A stretch of DNA of 64,000 nucleotides. It comes from Cadophora sp. MPI-SDFR-AT-0126. Its lineage: Eukaryota > Ascomycota > Leotiomycetes > Helotiales > Ploettnerulaceae. Positions 24,084-36,040 of the stretch are shown here, piece by piece. Below the pieces are notes generated by a model. The model searched no databases and had not been told where the DNA came from. It saw only the letters and a program-made list of their open reading frames with translations. Made by a program: the position numbers and the translations under genes. Position 1 is the first letter of the stretch. Every line of letters begins with the position of its first letter. The stretch covers positions 930,001-994,000 of the forward strand of contig JAGMVK010000015.1 in assembly GCA_020747065.1 (NCBI GenBank), in the 5' to 3' direction.

Positions 24084-25337
24084 ATGACCAGCTATCAAGG
24101 TCATACGACCAAATCGCGGGGGACGAAAGTAAAACCGATACTGAGGAAATTGACACAAAGTGAAAAGAACTCGCTGGATCTGGATCGATCTGCTGCAGAG
24201 CAAGATGGGCTCGGTATTGAGTACCTTGGGTATAGCAGTGGCAGTGGTAGCGGGTATGGAAGTGGAATAGGTATAGGAAGTGCCCATGGAGCAGGTAACG
24301 GGTCTGGGTCTGGGCCTCGTTCCTCTTCCTCCCATGACGTCCAAATCCGACGTGGCTACCACCACCGTTCGACCAGCGGTACCTCTCAATTCTCTACTGC
24401 TACCACCGGAAGTGGCCATCGTACTGGATCTTTTGTGCATCCCTTCCAGCAAACTCAAACTCCTCGCCCCTACACTCCACCACCCATCGCGGCATCAGCA
24501 TCTTATCAAAACTCCCTACGCGAAAGTGAACTCGATCACAGCCCCATCGTAACTGAAGATGAGGATCACCACCCTCGCGACCAGACCCAGATACGATCCT
24601 CAAGCCACAGCCGGAACCATAGCCAAAGCCAGAGTCATATTCACCCCTTCCGCTCACCTTCGAATCTCTCTAACCATACTTCCCCGCCATCCATAACAGG
24701 CGTCTCGTCTTCCCCCAATATCTCTCATGCTCAACAACCACACGCTCTTCGACTTCTCACCAACAAGCAAGCCAGCTCTTCCAGACTTGCCCTCGCAACT
24801 TCACATACATCCCTCCACAACACCACTCTCTCCTCTGACATCGCATCTCCCACAGACACCATGTCTCCCGTCTCAGCTATCCGCAATTCCCTCGACAAGG
24901 GTTTCCGCATTCGATCTCGCTCAGAGGTAGACGCCCGTGTCCAGTCTGAGACTATCCAAGAAGCCCGCCGCAAATTCCAAGAGAAGGAGCAAGCCAAGGA
25001 AGAGAAGGCTGCACGTGAAGAGATCAGAGCTCTTGAGAAGCGTCAACAGAAGGAGGCCCGTCAGATCGAGCGTGGTCACCGTCGTTCCTCAGCCAGTAAT
25101 GATACCCGCTCCAAGCGCTCCAAGTCTGATCTTACCATGCAGGAGAAGGATGTCTTTGTAGGCAGGGACTACAACTCCGCTCTTCAGCAACAGACTCCTA
25201 CGTTTGCTAGTGTTGGAGACGAGCAATTCTACCAGCCACGACGGTCCGGCACTGCGAAGCTCAAAACCCACTCTGCATGGACTAAGTTCGTCATGTGGAT
25301 TCGCACACGCTTTATTCGCATGAGTAAGAAGAACTGA
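24084..25337 (+). CDS. basic Ser/Gly/His-rich low-complexity protein, unknown function
   Basis: This is a single-exon gene of 417 residues from the ATG at 24084 (ACACCATGACC). Order along the chain: a basic head (KVKPILRKLTQSEKNSLDLD), a Gly/Ser repeat at about residues 50-80 (SGSGSGYGSG type), and a long Ser/His/Pro-rich disordered stretch. Around residues 290-350 comes a highly charged helix (EARRKFQEKEQAKEEKAARE) that should form a coiled coil. The C-terminus, WTKFVMWIRTRFIRMSKKN, is amphipathic, aromatic and very basic, which suggests membrane-surface binding. It looks like an uncharacterised fungal family whose C-terminal block is its best-preserved part. Function is unknown; a scaffold or cortical role is a guess. 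Confidence 0.75.
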   Translation: MTSYQGHTTKSRGTKVKPILRKLTQSEKNSLDLDRSAAEQDGLGIEYLGYSSGSGSGYGSGIGIGSAHGAGNGSGSGPRSSSSHDVQIRRGYHHRSTSGTSQFSTATTGSGHRTGSFVHPFQQTQTPRPYTPPPIAASASYQNSLRESELDHSPIVTEDEDHHPRDQTQIRSSSHSRNHSQSQSHIHPFRSPSNLSNHTSPPSITGVSSSPNISHAQQPHALRLLTNKQASSSRLALATSHTSLHNTTLSSDIASPTDTMSPVSAIRNSLDKGFRIRSRSEVDARVQSETIQEARRKFQEKEQAKEEKAAREEIRALEKRQQKEARQIERGHRRSSASNDTRSKRSKSDLTMQEKDVFVGRDYNSALQQQTPTFASVGDEQFYQPRRSGTAKLKTHSAWTKFVMWIRTRFIRMSKKN

Positions 25338-27757
25338 GCTGTCTGACCTGATGATGAATATCGGTCATGTATGCAAGACTCGACGCGTCCAACCCAATTC
25401 CTTCCTGCCATCAACCGCAAGTCTCTCAAAACACTCTTCTCATGCCTCTCTACACTTCACGGCAATACTTCCTCACATATTCACGTTTTCACGACACGGC
25501 GTCCACGGCTCCCCTTCAAATACCACGGTCTCAGTCTCGTCTTCTTTCTTCACTTCTCTCCTCGCATACACTGGATGCATAGAAGGAGTCTGTGGAACGG
25601 TGGAGCTTGGATCAACAGCACATCAGTCACATCGCAAAAATCACGACATAGCAGATCAAAAGCGCAGTACTGCACATACAGCGTCCACATAGGGTTTGGT
25701 TTGGTTTTCTTATACCCAGGTTGGGTTTGACCTTCGGTTTCGGTTTCCTCTGGTTCTTCATTTCAGCACAACATCAGCGTGGAGTTTGGGTTTATGCAAG
25801 CCAGCAAGCAAGAAAGCGAGCGAACAGCAAGCTGGTCTTTTGATTTTTGTTCTCCGTTTCTTCATTCTTTTTCTCGGACTGGCGATTTGGGGGATGTGCA
25901 GATTGTACCTGGTGGATGGACAGGCGGAATCTTCTCCCAGGAGGTAGTACGCTGCAATTTGTCACGTTCAATTCTAGGTGGACGGTGGGGGTTTGATTGC
26001 AGAACGGTTTGGTGCATGATACGGTGGTCTGAGGCGTGGCTCTTTGATGATTTGAATTCCTTTCTAGGAAGATGATTTGCTTGGTCTCGTCTGGTCTGGT
26101 CTGGTCCAGTGGCTCCTTCGTGAGTTTATACTGCAGATCTTGCGATGGATGGTATGAGATGAGATTGCGATTTCTATGGATGGCTGGGGCTTGGGAAGAG
26201 ATGAGCTTTAGGTAGAGCAAGCAATGCATGGCTCCCTTTGATACTTTCATACAAATGTCTCAATGCTGTGATTACGTGAGAATTTACTGTCAACTCGCTT
26301 ACCTGCTTGTTGGCATTATTTGCATGTAGAACGTTCTCTCCTCCCATCCACTATCAGAGGTTTCTTACTCCTCGTTCAAATTGAGCCAGCACTCATCACC
26401 CCAATGATTGTTCTAAGGAACTCCCCTTCTAGCCGTATGTATCATGGGAAAATGAAGAAAGGGGGTGGGTGAGAAACGATCTCATCTATCTCCTTCTTAC
26501 TCGCTTACTTATCTTCAACCTCTTTTTTTGGTGTACACAAGGATTGCAACAGGTCTGGCTTCGCTTTGTTCTGCGGACAAGCAGAGGGTGGTTGTGTTCA
26601 CTGATTAAGCCGTGTGTATAAAAACTTACTTTCTTGGGATAGAGAAGGAAAGAAGAAAGAAGAAATACTCGAATTTCGAAGTACTAGTGCCAGCCGCTCA
26701 GTTGTCTGTTCTTCGGGGAGATCAATGGATCCTCTACCCTGGCGTGAAGGGACTTTAGACTTCCTACCCTGCCCTGCTCTGCCTGACCCTTTCTCTCTCT
26801 CTCATACATTCACTCATAATCAACGCCCTGAACTCAGCTTACTTATCAAAATGGACTCTGTGCGAGGAGGGGAGCTGATTTCGGCATGTTGTTAAAGTAC
26901 GCACGCTCACCACAAACAAATAAGCGAACTCCTGACCTCTACCCTACTATAATCTAGCTTGATTGCATGCCCGCATCTCCACCTGTCATGATACATTGGC
27001 TGGCTAGATCTGGTATGGAAAGTAGTGACAGAGAGTTGGGACTTGAGAAGTATGAACAGGAGTGGATAGTACTTGTGGTTTGGTGTTTAGAGTGTGGGAT
27101 ATGGACATGTAAGTAAGGAAGGAAGTAGGGGGAGAAAGAAATGATCTGGCGAGATAGCTCAGGACAAGAGAGCAATCTTCATGCGCAAGGATATAGTGGA
27201 GCAAGAGGCGTATCCAGACCGATTGGATAAGTCAAGCAGTTAAAGAAGGGACGAGGGAGCATTGTGACGAAGAAGTTTAGCAGAAGAAGTTATTAAAATT
27301 TGCCCACCCATCCATCCATGAATGAATGAATCAGAGAAGTGCCTGTTAGTCAGCTAAGCTAACAACCAGTTGACTCCCCGGTATGTCTCCTCGCTCTTGT
27401 TATCTCATGACTTCGGACCTTGAGTATAACACTTGCAAATTCAATATCCTCGGACATTGCAAAACATGGTTCGATTTTGACGATATATGCAATTCCCTAT
27501 AATTGTCAACAAACTCCCACCCAGGTCGGAAAGCGAGAAAGCCAGCAGGCAAATGATTCACCTAGAAACAACAACGAATTCTAGTTCTCCTTCCCTCACC
27601 TCTCCTACATCTTACAACTCCATCCTCCAACGTGGCACCGCGCCATTCTCGATCCCCATCCACCCCATCCACCCTGTCTACCGCCCCAACTCCCACCAAT
27701 TCCAACACCATCCTCCTCTTCTCCACCACCACCACCACCACCCAACAGCTACGCTAC
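25338..27757. other. 2.4 kb without a supported gene
   Basis: The stretch contains AT/TC-rich DNA, a CTGGT repeat at about 26090-26110 and short frames without motifs. It probably holds the 3' region of the upstream gene and promoter DNA of a possible small gene near 27.7 kb. Confidence 0.45.
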
Positions 27758-27967
27758 ATGTGCCCTGAAGAACTGCGGCAGCTCAAGAGGCGCAAGTTCG
27801 TGCACAGCATCGAGATCCCCCTGCTAGCGCTGACCATGGATATCTATGTAAGGTTGGAAGGAGAGAGGTATTGGGGGACGATAAATCTGCCAAGTAGAGT
27901 GTTGATTGGGAGGGTATCGGGGTGGTGGGATAGCGTTTGGGTTGTTGAGGGGCTGGAGGATGTGTGA
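27758..27967 (+). CDS. possible small protein, about 69 residues (tentative)
   Basis: From the ATG at 27758 the frame encodes a compact, non-repetitive sequence (MCPEELRQLKRRKFVHSIEI, then LTMDIYVRLEGERYWGTINL) ending in acidic EGLEDV. It looks more like folded protein than the surrounding low-complexity DNA. The same frame is open upstream to about 27566 without an ATG, through a Thr/Pro-rich segment, so a spliced upstream exon is possible. It lies tail to tail with the metallo-beta-lactamase-like gene. No family is recognised. Confidence 0.3.
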   Translation: MCPEELRQLKRRKFVHSIEIPLLALTMDIYVRLEGERYWGTINLPSRVLIGRVSGWWDSVWVVEGLEDV

Positions 27968-28106
27968 TGTGATGATGATCGGGAGGAGAAAAATAGGGAG
28001 GGAGGAGAATTTGGAAATAGGCGAGAACCCAAAGAAATGTCTCTTTAAAAGGGTATCATGATATAAACAAGATGTTCCCAATACCACCACAAAGCTTCTT
28101 CCATCT

Positions 28107-29303
28107 TCACTCCAATACCAAACTCTCCCCATTCCCCAAATCCTCAAACCTAACCTCCTTCAACCCCTCCACAGCGCTCCCTTTCAACTCCTCCCCCCTC
28201 TCCTCCTTCTCCCTCTCAATCGCCTCTTTCAAACTAATCGTCTTCCTATCCAAAAACCAACTTACAATCCCTCCACCTCTTTTCACCTCATCATGCGTCC
28301 CAACCCAATATTTTGCACCGAGTAACCTCTGGACCTTCAACCCATTGTGCGCACCCATATTCAGCTGCGCACCGAGACTGATATCTTGTAAACCATGCAG
28401 TAAAGCAAGCGTCTTGATCGCGGGACTCGCTTTCGCTACTGGAGCGAGATCGCTAGGTGATATCCCATGCGGTGTGTATATTACAGCTTCTGCCTCCCCA
28501 TCCATACCCACGTCTCCTTCCGCTTTCGAAGACGGGAATGTGACCATGACCGCAGAGTGATAATACAGCAAATCCTGCCCCGGATAGGCAACCCTATTAA
28601 CACCCACCCATCCCGGCAAAGGACTCAATGAACTGCTTCTCCAATCTCCAGTGAACCGAGGTATCTCGCCCACGAAATCGAAATGTCTCCAAGACCGTAT
28701 CGCGGAAGCGGCTTTGGTAGATGCGAAGACGGGAATGGAGGGTGGAGCTTCGAGTAGTGTGTCTTTGTGCATGTGGTCTGTGAATTCGTGTGAAACGAGG
28801 ATGGTATCGATTGGGCTCTTTTTTGATTTCGGCTCTGGTACTTCCGCAACTTTCTCCTCCACATCGACTTCTTCGTAATCCTCAGAATCGGAACTATCGA
28901 TGGCATCTCGGGAGGCAGAATGCGATTGACCCTTCGCAGCATCTTCTATACCTCTCACGACATCCTCCAACTCCGCGATTGTTTGCACCGCACTCTCCTC
29001 CACATGCCACTGCTGGCTAAAGAACTTCGCGACGTCGCTCTGCCCGCCGCGTAACCACGGATCAATCAATATATGATAATACACGCTCCCGTCACTTGAG
29101 GCTGCAAAATCAGGGTATGGAAGCGAGAGGAGCCACGTCGTGTCTGCATTGAGGTGTGTGAGGAGAGGTCTGCGCGAGGAGAGGCTTCGAGATATGGATT
29201 CGCGGAGGGTTTGGTGGAGTTGTTTGGAGGGGCCGTAGTCGTCATCTTGGGACATGTCTGTGATGTATTGAGGGAGAGATGTAGGGAACGTGGAGTAGGA
29301 CAT
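28107..29303 (-). CDS. metallo-beta-lactamase-like fold protein, unknown substrate
   Basis: This is a single-exon gene of 398 residues starting at the ATG at 29303. The sequence has the layout of UlaG-like metallo-beta-lactamase relatives: a strand rich in DTTWLLSLPYPD, then YYHILIDPWLRGG (the 'LIDPW' strand). A Ser/Asp/Glu-rich loop at about residues 128-165 is followed by DTILVSHEFTDHMHKDTL. That HxxxDH(x)H stretch is comparable with the HxHxDH metal motif, but the second His is replaced. The rest has a beta-rich core (DFVGEIPRF, VMVTFPSS, AVIYTPHGI), and the end has a charged helix (KEAIEREKEERGEEL). Hydrolase activity is plausible but not shown. It is divergent from the amidohydrolase gene with a 633-bp shared upstream region. 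Confidence 0.74.
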   Translation of the reverse strand: MSYSTFPTSLPQYITDMSQDDDYGPSKQLHQTLRESISRSLSSRRPLLTHLNADTTWLLSLPYPDFAASSDGSVYYHILIDPWLRGGQSDVAKFFSQQWHVEESAVQTIAELEDVVRGIEDAAKGQSHSASRDAIDSSDSEDYEEVDVEEKVAEVPEPKSKKSPIDTILVSHEFTDHMHKDTLLEAPPSIPVFASTKAASAIRSWRHFDFVGEIPRFTGDWRSSSLSPLPGWVGVNRVAYPGQDLLYYHSAVMVTFPSSKAEGDVGMDGEAEAVIYTPHGISPSDLAPVAKASPAIKTLALLHGLQDISLGAQLNMGAHNGLKVQRLLGAKYWVGTHDEVKRGGGIVSWFLDRKTISLKEAIEREKEERGEELKGSAVEGLKEVRFEDLGNGESLVLE

Positions 29304-29936
29304 GATGGCGAACAGAAGACATGGTGAGAGAAGTTGAGGGATGTCACATTGAGGTATTGCTACGAGAAGGGTGGCAGTGAGAGTAGTTGTGACGTCGAGG
29401 ATCAGTGGCGGGGTGGAGGTCCGTGCAATCCGGGGTAAGTTAATCCAGACTCACAACCCAGCAACCTTAACTTTCTTCCTCTCAACCATCTTCCATTCTC
29501 CTTGAAAATAGTATATCTTCAAGTTACCGCTGCGTCTGTCTATACAATCTCAATTCTTCAATGTCCAATTTTCCATTGTTCTTAGTTAGTGGGGCTTAAT
29601 GTAACCTGGCTGGATACATTCTCCCTCGGCCTTCTTTTCTTGAAGCCGTTATCTCCGGTATTGTACTCCATACTCGTTTCTACAATCAAGCCCCATTTTC
29701 AATCGTCACTTGCTGTATCCCTTTTTCTTTCCCAGCAGATCTTGAAGTCGTCTTTCTTATTGGTGGTTTGTACACTTGGAAATTCGGTTCTCGCTGTCAG
29801 GCGGACTCTTCGGTCTTCATTCAGTACCGACGTACGTTGATCTGGGTTCTTGAAATTGTATTTAATAGTCAATGCTCCATCTCCCCTTCATTTTAAGAAA
29901 GAGTCTATTAATATTCCTCATCTTCATTGTCACACC
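29304..29936. promoter_or_regulatory. shared divergent promoter region, MBL-like gene / amidohydrolase
   Basis: This 633-bp non-coding stretch lies between two head-to-head genes. No open frame of note is present. I identified no specific operator. Its role as promoter DNA for both genes is inferred from position. Confidence 0.5.
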
Positions 29937-31584
29937 ATGCCCTCTTCAATACTTCTCCAAGGCGGGACAGTTCTGGTTCACGATGAAAATGAACATGTCA
30001 ATCCCATCAAGGCAGACATCTTGATAGAAGGGAACACAATCTCAAAGATCGAAGCTGGCATAGATCCGGGTTCGAATATTCAAGTTATCGATTGTACAGA
30101 TAAGATTCTCAGTCCTGGATTCGTGGACACACATCATCATGTTTGGCAGACACTTCTGAAAGGTCGTCATGGAAATGACTTGCTGCTTGATTATTTCGGT
30201 CACGGTAAGATCAGAACCTTGTGTAATTCTCAACAGAATCAAAGTTCTGACATGAACAGGCAATTTCACAAACTCCATCCATAGCCCGGAAGATCTCTTC
30301 TGGGGTCAGCTTGCTGGCTGTCTAGAATGTCTCGAGGCTGGCACCACAACTGTTGTGGATCATGCTCATTTGAATAGCTCTCCAGACGCCAGTGGGTAGT
30401 TTCAACCGTCAAAGAAACAAGAAAAACTCACAATGTGCAGCACTCGCAGCCCTCGCAGCATCCATCTCATCTGGAATCCGATCGGTCTTCTGTTACTGCC
30501 CATCCAAACGCGTTGAATCCTGGAAGCCATTCACTCTTTCACAGAAAGAACTGGTCCCATGGGTTGTAACCTTATTGGATGAACTTGCCGCAAAATCTCC
30601 ATTTGGAGATGGCAGAGTGTCTCTTGGCTTCGCATTCGATGGTCTTTATCTTCCCGAAGAAGTGCTTGCTGAAATCTACGGCCATGTTAAATCCCTCGGC
30701 ATCAACGTCAATACAACACACTACCTCCGCAATGCAATCACAGGTTCGTGTCTACCTTCGGCCCATTTATCAATAAGCTGATCGTAAAATCAGGACCCTC
30801 ATCTCACATCGAAAAACTCGATTCCTGCGGCCTCCTCGACTCCAGCTTTCTCTTCTCTCACGCCACCAACGCAACTCCCACAGACGCTACCCTTCTCGCC
30901 AAATCAAACAGCCATGTCTCCACAACCCCCAGTACAGAACTACAAATGGCACAAGGAATATCAGCCGCTTTCCACCCCACGATAGACATGACCTCTCAAT
31001 GCAGCGTCGGCATCGACTGCCACTCTAGTCAAAGCGCCTCCATCCCGTCCGAACTGCGCTTACTTCTGCAATCTTCCCGTGGGACCTACAACCAGAGATT
31101 CACGGACAAGGGAAAACTTCCCAAGAAACTAAACCGTACCGTCGAAGAAGCGTTCAATCTTGGGACACTGGGCGGTGCGCGCGCTGCTAAGATGGAAGGC
31201 AAGATCGGGACGCTGAAAGTTGGTGCGTTTGCCGATATCCTTGTCTGGGATGCGCTAAGCCCAGGGATGGTGTGTGCGGCGCAACACGATCCTGTGAGCG
31301 CGATTGTGCTGCATAGCAGTCCGCAGGATATTGAGATGGTGATTGTGGATGGGGTTGTGAGGAAGGATGGTGGGAGGTTGAGGAGTGTGGATGTTGACGC
31401 GGGGAGGAGTATTTGGGGTGGTGTAGAGAGGGGTGTGGTTGAGTGGAGGGATGTTAGTAGGGAGTTGGTGGCGAGGAGAGAGGCTATTCAGAAGAAGATT
31501 GAGGGGATTGATATGGAAGAGGCGAGGCGAGGGGTTATTGCTGCGTTCTATGTTGATGAGAGTCTCATTGTTGACAGTGTTTGA
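29937..31584 (+). CDS. metal-dependent amidohydrolase (chlorohydrolase/deaminase type)
   Basis: It is related to the TrzA/AtzA-like and 8-oxoguanine/guanine-deaminase-like branch of the amidohydrolase superfamily, cytosolic enzymes that hydrolyse C-N or C-Cl bonds of ring compounds. Four exons (29937-30204, 30260-30391, 30441-30743, 30794-31584) join in frame to 497 residues. The beta-sandwich head (LLQGGTVLVHDENE) leads to the metal motif GFVDTHHHVW (residues 62-71, ligands H66 and H68). Then come VVDHAHLN, the metal-ligand His in FLFSHATN, and the catalytic Asp in SVGIDCHSSQSASIP. The C-terminal GTLGGARAAKMEGKIGTLKVGAFADILVWD is the classic sandwich return. Intron donors 2 and 3 are weak (GTGGGT, GTTCGT), but the protein reads through correctly. 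The substrate cannot be told from sequence. Confidence 0.9.
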
Positions 31585-31965
31585 AGGTGTACAGGTTGCA
31601 ATCCGAGATACCGCTCATCCAATGACCAAAACGCAATTTCAATGTCTTAAAACTTATCCATTACTTGCACATATAAACTTTGCCAGAAGGGGCGTCTGAG
31701 GATTTTAATGACACGATAGCAGATTTCACATGACTACTATCCAACGTTTGCTGAAAAGAGATATACAGACATCCAGTTGTTGCCTATGGTTGTATAGAGA
31801 GAAGCAGAAGAAGCAGGTTACGGCATTTTGGTACATCAAAGCACAACATACTATCTTGTTCCTCCTATTTGCCACATCCAATTTCTAGCATAGGGAGAAC
31901 TGATTATAGATGCCACCGTAGACAGTGTCCAGTCCACACTTCCACAATAAACAGTTCTCATAAAG

Positions 31966-31987
31966 TCCTCCATGGCATCATGGAGGA
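31966..31987. repeat. perfect inverted repeat / hairpin
   Basis: TCCTCCATG, a four-base loop GCAT, and the exact reverse complement CATGGAGGA follow one another. Because the loop is also a palindrome core, the whole 22 bases are close to a full palindrome. It may be a protein-binding palindrome or chance. Confidence 0.8.
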
Positions 31988-34900
31988 ATATCTCTCTTCA
32001 ATAAGACTTTCAAGGCTCTGTAAGGAACTTTCTGTCCTTTTCTTTTGTTGAGGTCGTGATAGTGTGCCTCCTCGTTGCCAGCTAACAGTGCCAGATCTTT
32101 CCACTGCCAAAATCAATACGAGAAAGATAAACGAGGAGAGTTCATGCTCTCGATGAGAAGAAGACGAAGAGCGATAGGGAAATTCAGGACTGGATGCGAG
32201 GAGTGGAGAGATGGATTAATCAATGCAATCGCAGGGGTATATGGGGGCTTGAGAGGAACTCGGGCTCTTCATAAAGAAGAATATATTATTTCCCTTACTG
32301 GCGATACTACGAGGGGAAGGTCGAGGCAATGAAAGGTGATTTGAATCTTAATAAACTGAGTTATCTACCAGTAAGGAAATTTGGAAACGGAAGGAAGCTC
32401 AGATATCGTCTTTATGACAGACTCTCGACCGAGTTACTCACCGACTTCAAAAACTCCTATTCTTCCTAAATTTCTATCCCTCGGTGGATTCCGCAGGGTA
32501 GCGAAATCCCAAGAAAAACAACATTTGAAGTACCGATATCCGATCCGAGGTCGTCCGTCAACCGTCAATCAAGTCATCGACACACCCCTCGGCATCACTC
32601 GGCATCAACTTCCCTCCTCCTCCCTCCCATCTTCCCATCCCCATCATCTCATGCCGTCCCATCCAAATCGTCCCAACTTACTTACCCGAGCCCAAACTAG
32701 ATCCTCTTCTGCCCTGCTCGCCCCACCGCATAAATCAACATCCACCCGTGCATGGAATTTTCTTTGTGCCCGTTTGTACGTATTCTAATGGAGGCGGGGG
32801 AGGATATGGATGGACTAGGCTGAATGCGGTAGGGATTCAGGTACGGTGCTTGGCTTGGTGGGTTAGTGGGACGTAGTTGCAGTTGGTGTTGGTGCTTGGT
32901 GCTTAGTGCCGGGTGTTTGCTTGTTTGCATGTGAGAGAAGAGGGTGTTTGGAGATGGGATGAGGAAGGAATGAGAGAGGACGCCGAGGTGAAATGACTCG
33001 TAGGAAGTTCGAGAGATATTGCAGGAGACGGTATAAAGTTGGTCATGGACGAGAGGGACGGAAGGGATATGAGAGACAGTGGAGCCCAAGTTAGATTGAT
33101 TTACCCCAGTTCTACCTATCATAGCAAGAGATAGGGATCGTGAAATCACGACTCCGAACCTATGCAGAAAGAAAGAAAGAAACGAAGGGTTAAATGTCCC
33201 AGAGCAGTCAAACCAAACCTCGGCAACACATCCATACATATCTCCCCTCCCCTCAAGAATCCTCACCCGATCCATCCCATACCTAAACACCAAACTAAAC
33301 AACCCAGACACAAGCATGAGAGAAGGTCAAAATCGGAATCACCATCCCGAGCAAATATCTCAACTGGCATCAGTCAAACCTTAAAATAGACAGCCTAAGA
33401 TCTTTCCCCCAGTCTTCATTCTTGACATCTTCTTCGGGGCAGATGTGGAGGATTTGCAGCGGGCTGATTGGTCCTTGAACACTTGCAGATTTTGTGATTT
33501 GGTGTTGGTCTGTGTGTACCCTGGAGTGAACGCCAGAACGCCTCATCTCCGGTCGTCAATGCCGCTTGCTGGTAAACGAGATGGGATGACTGTATTGCTT
33601 TTTTTCGACTTTGGCTTGGACTGGAGAGGAAGGTGTTTGTGTTTGCATTTTGGGTTTGTTTTGTTTCTGGTCAGAGGGTTGTCTGTGAGTGCACTTCTTG
33701 AACGGCTGAATGGGAAAGGGAGGTAGAGCCGAAGCCTCTGAAATTGTATATTTTTGAAGTTCGAATTCCCATCAATTGATTTGCCCACCAACCGAATATC
33801 AGGAATCTCGGAAATATAATTCATGCGCTGCGCCGTGAGTGGATATATCGTTTTCTAAGGGGATCCATTATTATGATGATGTTGATGATGATTTGACAAC
33901 TGACAGTTCGAACAGACCTTCCTTTCCCTGTTTCAGGTTCATCCCTGCGTTGCCACACAGACGATTGGTTGTGGCTGACTGTTTTTTGTGGGCGTCCGTC
34001 TGCCACGTCAATGCAAGTAAACAATGTTTATGCCTTTATCGTCGAGGCGCGAGAAGGGACGCGACGGTGTGATGTATGTGTGTGTGGTGGTCGGTGAGAG
34101 GAGAAGAGGAATTGTGCAAGGTTGTTTCTTGTTCTGGTTTCTGGAGGTGGGTGATGAAATTTGAGGCTCGCTCACTCGCTCGGGTTGGGTACCGCTGGAC
34201 TGGGTTGGGATGGATAGACTGGCGGTGATGCCGAAAGGTTGCGGTATGTAGTGAGTGAGGGAGCGCGATGATGTAGGGAAGAGCGTGTTGAAGGGATGAG
34301 GGATAGAGAAAGTAATATGTGAATAAATGCATGAATAACCTCCATTTTTTTCTGCTTCCCCCTTTTTTGAATTTTTCGAAAGGGTTGGTTCTTGACTTCC
34401 GAATCTGATACCATATCATACGATTTCGTACATCCTCCCTTTCTTCACCTGAAGAATCGACCTTCCCGAACGAATAATTTCTACTGGATTCTTCAATTCG
34501 TGTTCCCTCACTTTGTTGGTGAAGAGAACGGTCATTGGATACCTACTAGGAACGAATCCTGATCTGGAACGAGAGGATTGAGGCTTGCTTCTAAACCTGC
34601 TATCGATTACGTCCAAGGAAGAGAAGTGATCAAAAAGGTGCGAATTCGATATTGATATTGATATCCACCAGCCCAGCCGTCAACCAGGCCGGCCACAACA
34701 ACCCCTACCAAAAAGCCTCCCCATCGTCCCGGAATCTGGTAATTTGGATACCTGCCAACTTGGTCAATATCAATACCATACCGGAACTCTCCATTTCTGG
34801 CATCTCATCTCGAGAAACCGCCCAGCTGGTCATTCCAGCCGACCAGAAGTCTCCCTTTATCCCAATCCAGCCTTCATTCTCATCGACATCGGGCCAATCT

Positions 34901-35309
34901 CTGCTAATATCAGACACCACTGCCAGACATTCGTTGCATTACTCTTCACGTCGCAGATACAAACAGCCGCGATCAGGTCTGGTCAATCGCGACGATACAG
35001 TACAGGGCTGCATTACACATCCAATCATAATATAATAAGCTGAAACAGATATTGTATTCGCCGACTCTTCTACTCGACCACCATCAAAACAACGGATTGT
35101 TGTTGTTCTAGTCTGCTACAGTTGCATCGCTTCTACGCCTTGCCTTGTGCAGCGCAAGTGTCCATTGTCGTTGTAGCCCACCTTCCTTCCCACCAGCCAC
35201 CTCACTCACTCCCTCCACGCCTTCCCCTATTGCAGGACCTCAAACTTCGCTAAGCCGAAAGGAAATTACACGCCAAAGGGGAGAAGCACAAGCCAGGAGA
35301 ACAGAACAA

Positions 35310-35376
35310 GGACTGTTGACTGGACTGAATTGGACTGGACTGACTGGACTGAACTCAACTGGACCGGACTGGACTT
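35310..35376. repeat. (T)GGACTG short tandem repeat
   Basis: About nine imperfect copies of GGACTG/GGACTGA/GGACCGG occur in 67 bases of the kinase 5' region. It is a direct simple-sequence repeat. Confidence 0.8.
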
Positions 35377-35643
35377 GACAGGGCAATATTCGGAGTAATT
35401 CACATCCATCGTCTTCAACCTCACCTCATATTGTTCCTACATTCTACCATCCCGAGTATCAACAATCCCTCTCCATCTGCCGTCGCAATTGTTGCCCAGC
35501 CACATCCTCCTGTCGCGATATCTGATCATACTACTATTACCACTCCGTCCAGCGCAGGCCCATTTTACTGGACGCCAGGCCAACAATAGTTAAGACTTGA
35601 CTGCAGCGCAAAAGCAAGACCCAGCACTGGCCCCGTTCACCGT

Positions 35644-35668
35644 ACTGCACTGCACTGCACTGCACTCT
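35644..35668. repeat. (CTGCA) pentanucleotide repeat
   Basis: Five tandem CTGCA units are seen directly, about 370 bases upstream of the kinase start codon. Confidence 0.8.
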
Positions 35669-36040
35669 GCACCCGCGTTGTGTATTTTTTGGGCGACCGG
35701 CAGACCGACTGCGACTTGACCTCATCAACAAACCCTCCTCATCCTCCTCCCTCCGCCTTCACCACCACCACCACCATCACCCCCGATCTATCAGGGCTCC
35801 CAGCTGCTGCTGTCAAGAGATCACGCCCTCAGCACCGCACAATGGTAGCTGACCCATTTCATTGGCGATAGAGGCGATACATTCGCTATCACAAGCACAC
35901 AGGAAACCGGATTGGACCTCGACCTCCTTTTCGACCTGGATCTGCAAGACCAGAGCAAGGTCTGCCGACAGACAATAATATTGAGGTGATAGCCAGACAT
36001 CACCACCACTTACAATCCCGTGCGCACAGGGAGACAGACA

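Larger units (their letters stand above)
31585..36040. other. 4.5 kb upstream of the KIN4-type kinase without a supported gene
   Basis: Short frames only; a 206-codon minus-strand frame at 32697-33317 has no motif. The DNA contains a perfect 9-bp hairpin (31966-31987) and short tandem repeats near 35.31 and 35.65 kb. It probably holds the promoter and a long 5' leader of the kinase gene. Confidence 0.45.

Noticed and set aside
32697..33317. 206-codon minus-strand frame
   Set aside because: The translation shows no motif, is rich in Ser/His from simple sequence and has no supporting splice or regulatory context; left unannotated.
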